Assembly: GCA_034698045.1 (NCBI GenBank)
Contig: JAQGAU010000939.1
Coordinates: 1 to 22,523, forward strand
DNA from: Paramacrobiotus richtersi
Taxonomy: Eukaryota > Tardigrada > Eutardigrada > Parachela > Macrobiotidae
Length of the DNA stretch: 22,523 nt
Direction: 5' to 3'
Positions 19,407 through 22,523 of this stretch are shown one piece after another (within the stretch, counting starts at the first letter, position 1; each line of letters begins with the position of its first letter). The notes beneath the pieces were generated by a model, which ran no database searches, was not told the DNA's origin, and worked only from the letters and a program-made list of their open reading frames with translations. Both the position numbers and the translations under genes were made by a program.

Positions 19407-20720
19407 TCATGATGGTACTCCAGGATCGACTTTTCCGGTACCACAACACAGACGATGACCTATACGACGAGTTGCTTTTCCGAGAGTCGACCGGTACCTG
19501 TGATTCATTCCGAAAAAAATCATCTACAAAGATGAAAGCAGCATCAGTTACAACGGCTCATTTTGGGGCAAAAAGACGAAACTTACTGGATTTCCCACGT
19601 AACCTAGCATGAAAACAGACCGCACCCACACACCCAACTCTGGATACCGGATTAATAATCCACTGCGATCAAAGGCAGTGAGGGCAGTGTGCGGAAAGAA
19701 ACAGACACAATGCCATAGAGCGGAAACCAACAATATCATTGCCAGTTTAAACGGACGGCGGCGAAAAGAGCGCTGGTTCCCTTGAACCCTTGATATATAC
19801 TGATACAGTTCGAATGCTATCAGCACGACGTAAAGAAATCCTGTCAAACTCAACGGCACATATGTGGTCAGCACTAGATTGATTACGTTAGCCCTCGGAG
19901 GTTTCACGCCGCAGCCGTTAAGCGGTGGAAGGATTTCGAAACGCGAGCCCCATCCAACCACAACGGGAATGTATACTCCAAAAGAGATCAGCCAAATGAT
20001 CACAATCATACAAATGTTCATAACGATTTTTGCAAAGTACTGACGGTACAGCATCGGAAAGCAAATGGCCGTCAGACGGTTAAGCGAAAGATAAGAGGAT
20101 GACCAGTATCCTACAGTGCGGCATACAGCGAAGGGTAGCTGAATGAAGATGCAGCCCGTCGGCGACATCTTTAAAAACAAAAACCAGAGAACCGTATTTA
20201 GTATCCAAGAGTATTTAGCATAATCGAATACAGTACAAGTACTTTACGCAGATGGTGTGTGAACGAACTCTTCACAGATTTTTGTGATTGTGGATATGTA
20301 GCTAACACTAACATTAAATGTTCCCAAGAACTCTGTCCTTACCTCATATTGCAGGCCGTAATACAGCTGAGTGAAATTAGGGAAGAGAGTGAGGCACATG
20401 AGCATTTCTACAACCGCTGCGTGGACAAGGAATAGTTTTGTTCCATTGCGATATTCAATAATCTGTCGCCGATCACGCTTCCAGTCTTCCCAAACCACTG
20501 CCAACAGTGTAATGCACATCAGCAAACCGATTGCACACACCGGCATCGACACCGAATACCAGATCGTCAGTTCGCGGCTGAAGTCTGTTTGATTTGTCGA
20601 CGTACCATTATCTACGTGCGCTGATGTTTCGTTGGCCAAAATATAAGTTAGCACATTTTGGTCAGAAAGAGAACTGTTGAACGCTTTGCTGAAACTAGAC
20701 GTAATAACATTACACGTCAT
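19407..20720 (-). CDS. Rhodopsin-like (class A) GPCR, unit C
   Basis: This is a predicted 358-residue receptor. Exons are 20343-20720 (126 codons from ATG 20718-20720), 19587-20168 (194 codons) and 19407-19523 (38 codons plus TGA). Both introns are phase 0: 174 nt (GTAAGG...AAG) and 63 nt (GTAAGT...TAG). The layout is the same as in unit B: a glycosylatable N-terminus, TM1-TM2 in exon 1, TM3 ending LSLNRLTAIC, one ECL2 cysteine (NGCGVK), TM5-TM7 in exon 2, and the TM7/helix 8 junction rebuilt by splicing as NP-MIFFGMNHRYRSTL. Compared with units A and B the tail is 16 residues shorter and has adjacent cysteines (HRLCCGTG) that could be palmitoylated. The three-way match of exon borders is the main evidence for all GPCR models. 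No GR follows upstream; see the junction at 20939. Confidence 0.86.
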
Positions 20721-21304
20721 CCTGTTTGTATGGGTCCTATTAACTTGGAGGAAGGGTCGCGAGCATAGTTAGAAGAAAAGTGTCAGCTTTTCAGTGCTGT
20801 TTCTTAACAGAAGAATAGTGCACTGGGCGATTAGTTCTCTGGAAAATGCTGATTAATATACTCGTATGTCGCACAACACAGGGGCACTATACTGTTTATC
20901 ACGGTTTTTATTTGCGTAGGAGGTGTTGATGTCTTACTAACGTGTATAAACATGTCAGATTTAATAAAAATAATTAGAATAATGTAGCCTTGAGCTTTGG
21001 TAGTGCATACACTGCAAGTATGTTCCATAGTTTTTGTTTATGGACTATAGACTTATAGTGTACATTACGTACAGACTGGAAAAAGGAAACCTTCGAAATA
21101 TATGTACTAATTGATAAGCCAGCGTTTGATTCGGTAGCAGCAAAGCTCTCGCGCTGTTTAAAATTATAGTTTTGCTGCTATTGCCAGCGATCGAAAGGTA
21201 CTTCTGTTGAAAATGAAGTAATAAAACTAATTATATAGATTAGGCCAGAAATACTTGAGCCGGACAGAAATTAAATTAGTGGAATTAGACCTACACGACG
21301 CGGT
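20721..21304. repeat. GPCR 5' flank fused to a GR upstream block
   Basis: 20721-20938 matches the region upstream of the unit A and B GPCRs. From 20939 it switches directly to the block found upstream of the GR genes (compare 5815-5990 and 13560-13760). The run of about 2-3 kb that should hold a GR gene is missing. I see no gene in this stretch. Confidence 0.65.
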
Positions 21305-21835
21305 ATTTTTCTAGATGTCCATCGGTTCTCGTGATTCCTTCAAAAAAACCACCGACAATGCCCACTGAAAGCAGTATCAGTGACATACATTTCATCTTCG
21401 TATAAGCAGGCGAATGTTACCGGATTTCCTCCGCAAAGAGACCGCAAGAAAACAGACCGCAACCACAGAGCCAACAGGGATACCGAATCAGTACTTAATC
21501 CATTTGCGGTCAAAAACAGTGCTGGCGGTGTGCGAAAAAAAAGGAAATACAATGCCTTAAAGCCGCTACCGACAGTATCATTGCCAGCTTAAACGGACGG
21601 CTACGGAAAGGGCGCTTGATATCCGCTGACACAGTCCAAACCTTATACCACCACGACGTAAAGGAATCCTGTCAAGCCCAGCGGCACATTTGTGGTCAGG
21701 ACTCGCGATCAGCACTGGTTGATATGCTAGCCATTGGAACAAACGACTTCACACCGGCGCCGCAAAGCGGTGACAGGGTCTGGAATCGCGAACTCCACCC
21801 AACCACAAAGGGAGTGCACAAGTGTTGCAACTGCT
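21305..21835 (-). pseudogene. GPCR remnant, unit D
   Basis: This is a degenerate copy of GPCR exon 2 and the exon 3/intron 2 boundary. Recognisable plus-strand runs are CAGCTTAAACGGACGGCTAC (end of TM5/loop 3 equivalent), CGTAAAGGAATCCTGTCAA, and CCACCCAACCACAAAGGGA. Small insertions and deletions break every frame. Homology stops near 21835, within TM4, so exon 1 and TM1-TM3 are absent. A GR upstream block lies to its left, as it does beside the scrap at 3834. Confidence 0.75.
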
Positions 21836-22301
21836 GACGCGTGACCCGCGTATTATCTTACTTCCGGTCTATACGTACGTGTGTCCTGTGCATGAGTGTC
21901 CGTATAGAGTTTAGCGGTTACATACCGCTATGTTACAATTTATGTCCTGCTGAGATCATTTTTTCTTGTATGATGATTCCATTTTCTGTACCTGTCGAAT
22001 GATCGCTATCAGATCTACCGATCTGAAATTGCCTTTTAACTTTTGGAGTTTTTGATTGTCGAGTTGAACGACGGCAGATTAAAAGCAGAGATTAAGCTTT
22101 GGTTGTCTTCGTTTGTTCTCAACACACAAGTATCTAAGATTCAGGGGAATAGGAAGATTTCGTGAAATAGGATAGCATTGTGCGCTTGGCTTTGCCAGTG
22201 GAAAGTGGAATCCTGTCTGTACATCAGGTTTCGTCTGGGTGAATTTGCTGCGCGTCCCTACGCACAGCAAATTCCATTCCACAATTACTTCTAGGTATCC
22301 A
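21836..22301. other. Spacer before the right-edge gene
   Basis: This is mostly featureless. A hairpin at 22241-22275 has a 15-nt stem with one mismatch (GAATTTGCTG pairing with CAGCAAATTC). The minus-strand frame 22079-22282 could be coding if the alternative acceptor of the right-edge gene is used. Confidence 0.35.
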
Positions 22302-22523
22302 TTACAGGTTTTTGCTGTTGTTTTGCCGGTTTCGCCGACTGGCTGTCTTTCTATTCAACTACCCTTCGCTGTGTGCCGCACCACATAGGGTACTGGTCAT
22401 CCGCTTACCTTTCTTTTAGCGGTTTCACGGTCATCTGTTTCGCGATGCTTAACCTTGATTATTTCGCTGAATGCGTCATCAATATCTGTGCGATCGTCGC
22501 ACTTTGGCAAACTAAGGCTGCTA
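22302..22523 (-). CDS. 3' end of an unrecognised gene, runs off the window
   Basis: The exon 22409-22523 is open to the window edge and reads CDDRTDIDDAFSEIIKVKH ... ETAKRK, a charged, clearly protein-like sequence. It ends in phase 0 at a good donor (GTAAGC). Two acceptors 4 nt apart follow. The upstream one (exon 22302-22346) adds TASRRNRQNNSKNL and stops at TAA 22302-22304, after a 62-nt intron. The other (from 22342) reads PVGETGKTTAKTCNGYLE and stays open to 22079, after a 66-nt intron. The first gives a basic tail that fits the preceding residues better. DIDD-x-F followed by basic residues is seen at the start of some small nuclear proteins, but I would not name a family. Confidence 0.5.

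Noticed and set aside
1-22523. Search for CRISPR arrays, rRNA, bacterial operons or viral genes
   Set aside because: None seen. The window is intron-bearing animal DNA, and the only tandem array is the 102-bp repeat, which has no spacers.

Overview
This is nuclear DNA from a small invertebrate animal. The genes have spliceosomal introns (GT...AG, many only 56-67 nt long), and two animal chemoreceptor families and a C2H2 zinc-finger protein are present, with no bacterial features. A compact ecdysozoan genome, perhaps a tardigrade, is my best guess, but the sequence alone does not prove it. All gene models come from reading splice signals and comparing the copies inside the window. No database search was run.

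Chemoreceptor array (about 110-6050, 8940-13760, 19400-21840). Two unrelated seven-transmembrane families alternate, all on the minus strand. One is a rhodopsin-like (class A) GPCR of three exons, the other a gustatory-receptor-like (GR) protein of three exons. Unit B (about 8.94-13.76 kb) is the complete reference unit, with an intact GPCR (9357-10713) and, upstream of it in transcription, an intact GR (11650-13406). Unit A (about 0.1-6.05 kb) has a GPCR broken by two frame-disrupting lesions (515-1871), a wrecked GR (about 2670-3290) trailed by a 102-bp tandem repeat, a GPCR scrap (3834-3931), and an intact GR (4231-5645). Unit C has an intact GPCR (19407-20720) whose GR partner has been deleted. 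Unit D is a decayed GPCR remnant (about 21305-21835). The pair looks like a unit of duplication that has since been eroded.

Repeat-rich spacer (about 6.1-8.94 kb). This holds a GR fragment, the truncated tail of a probable retroelement ORF, a 419-bp foldback element with 188-nt arms, and a second 150-bp foldback.

Central single-copy region (about 14.4-19.2 kb). A six-exon plus-strand gene (14486-16812) encodes a predicted 431-residue nuclear protein. It has an unrecognised N-terminal region, acidic and basic tracts, a SUMO-interaction-like motif and two C-terminal C2H2 zinc fingers. Downstream are a two-exon plus-strand hypothetical gene (17365-18005), a minus-strand hypothetical ORF (about 18216-18659) and a decayed copy of the zinc-finger exon (about 18998-19165). 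At the right edge the last exons of another minus-strand gene run off the window.
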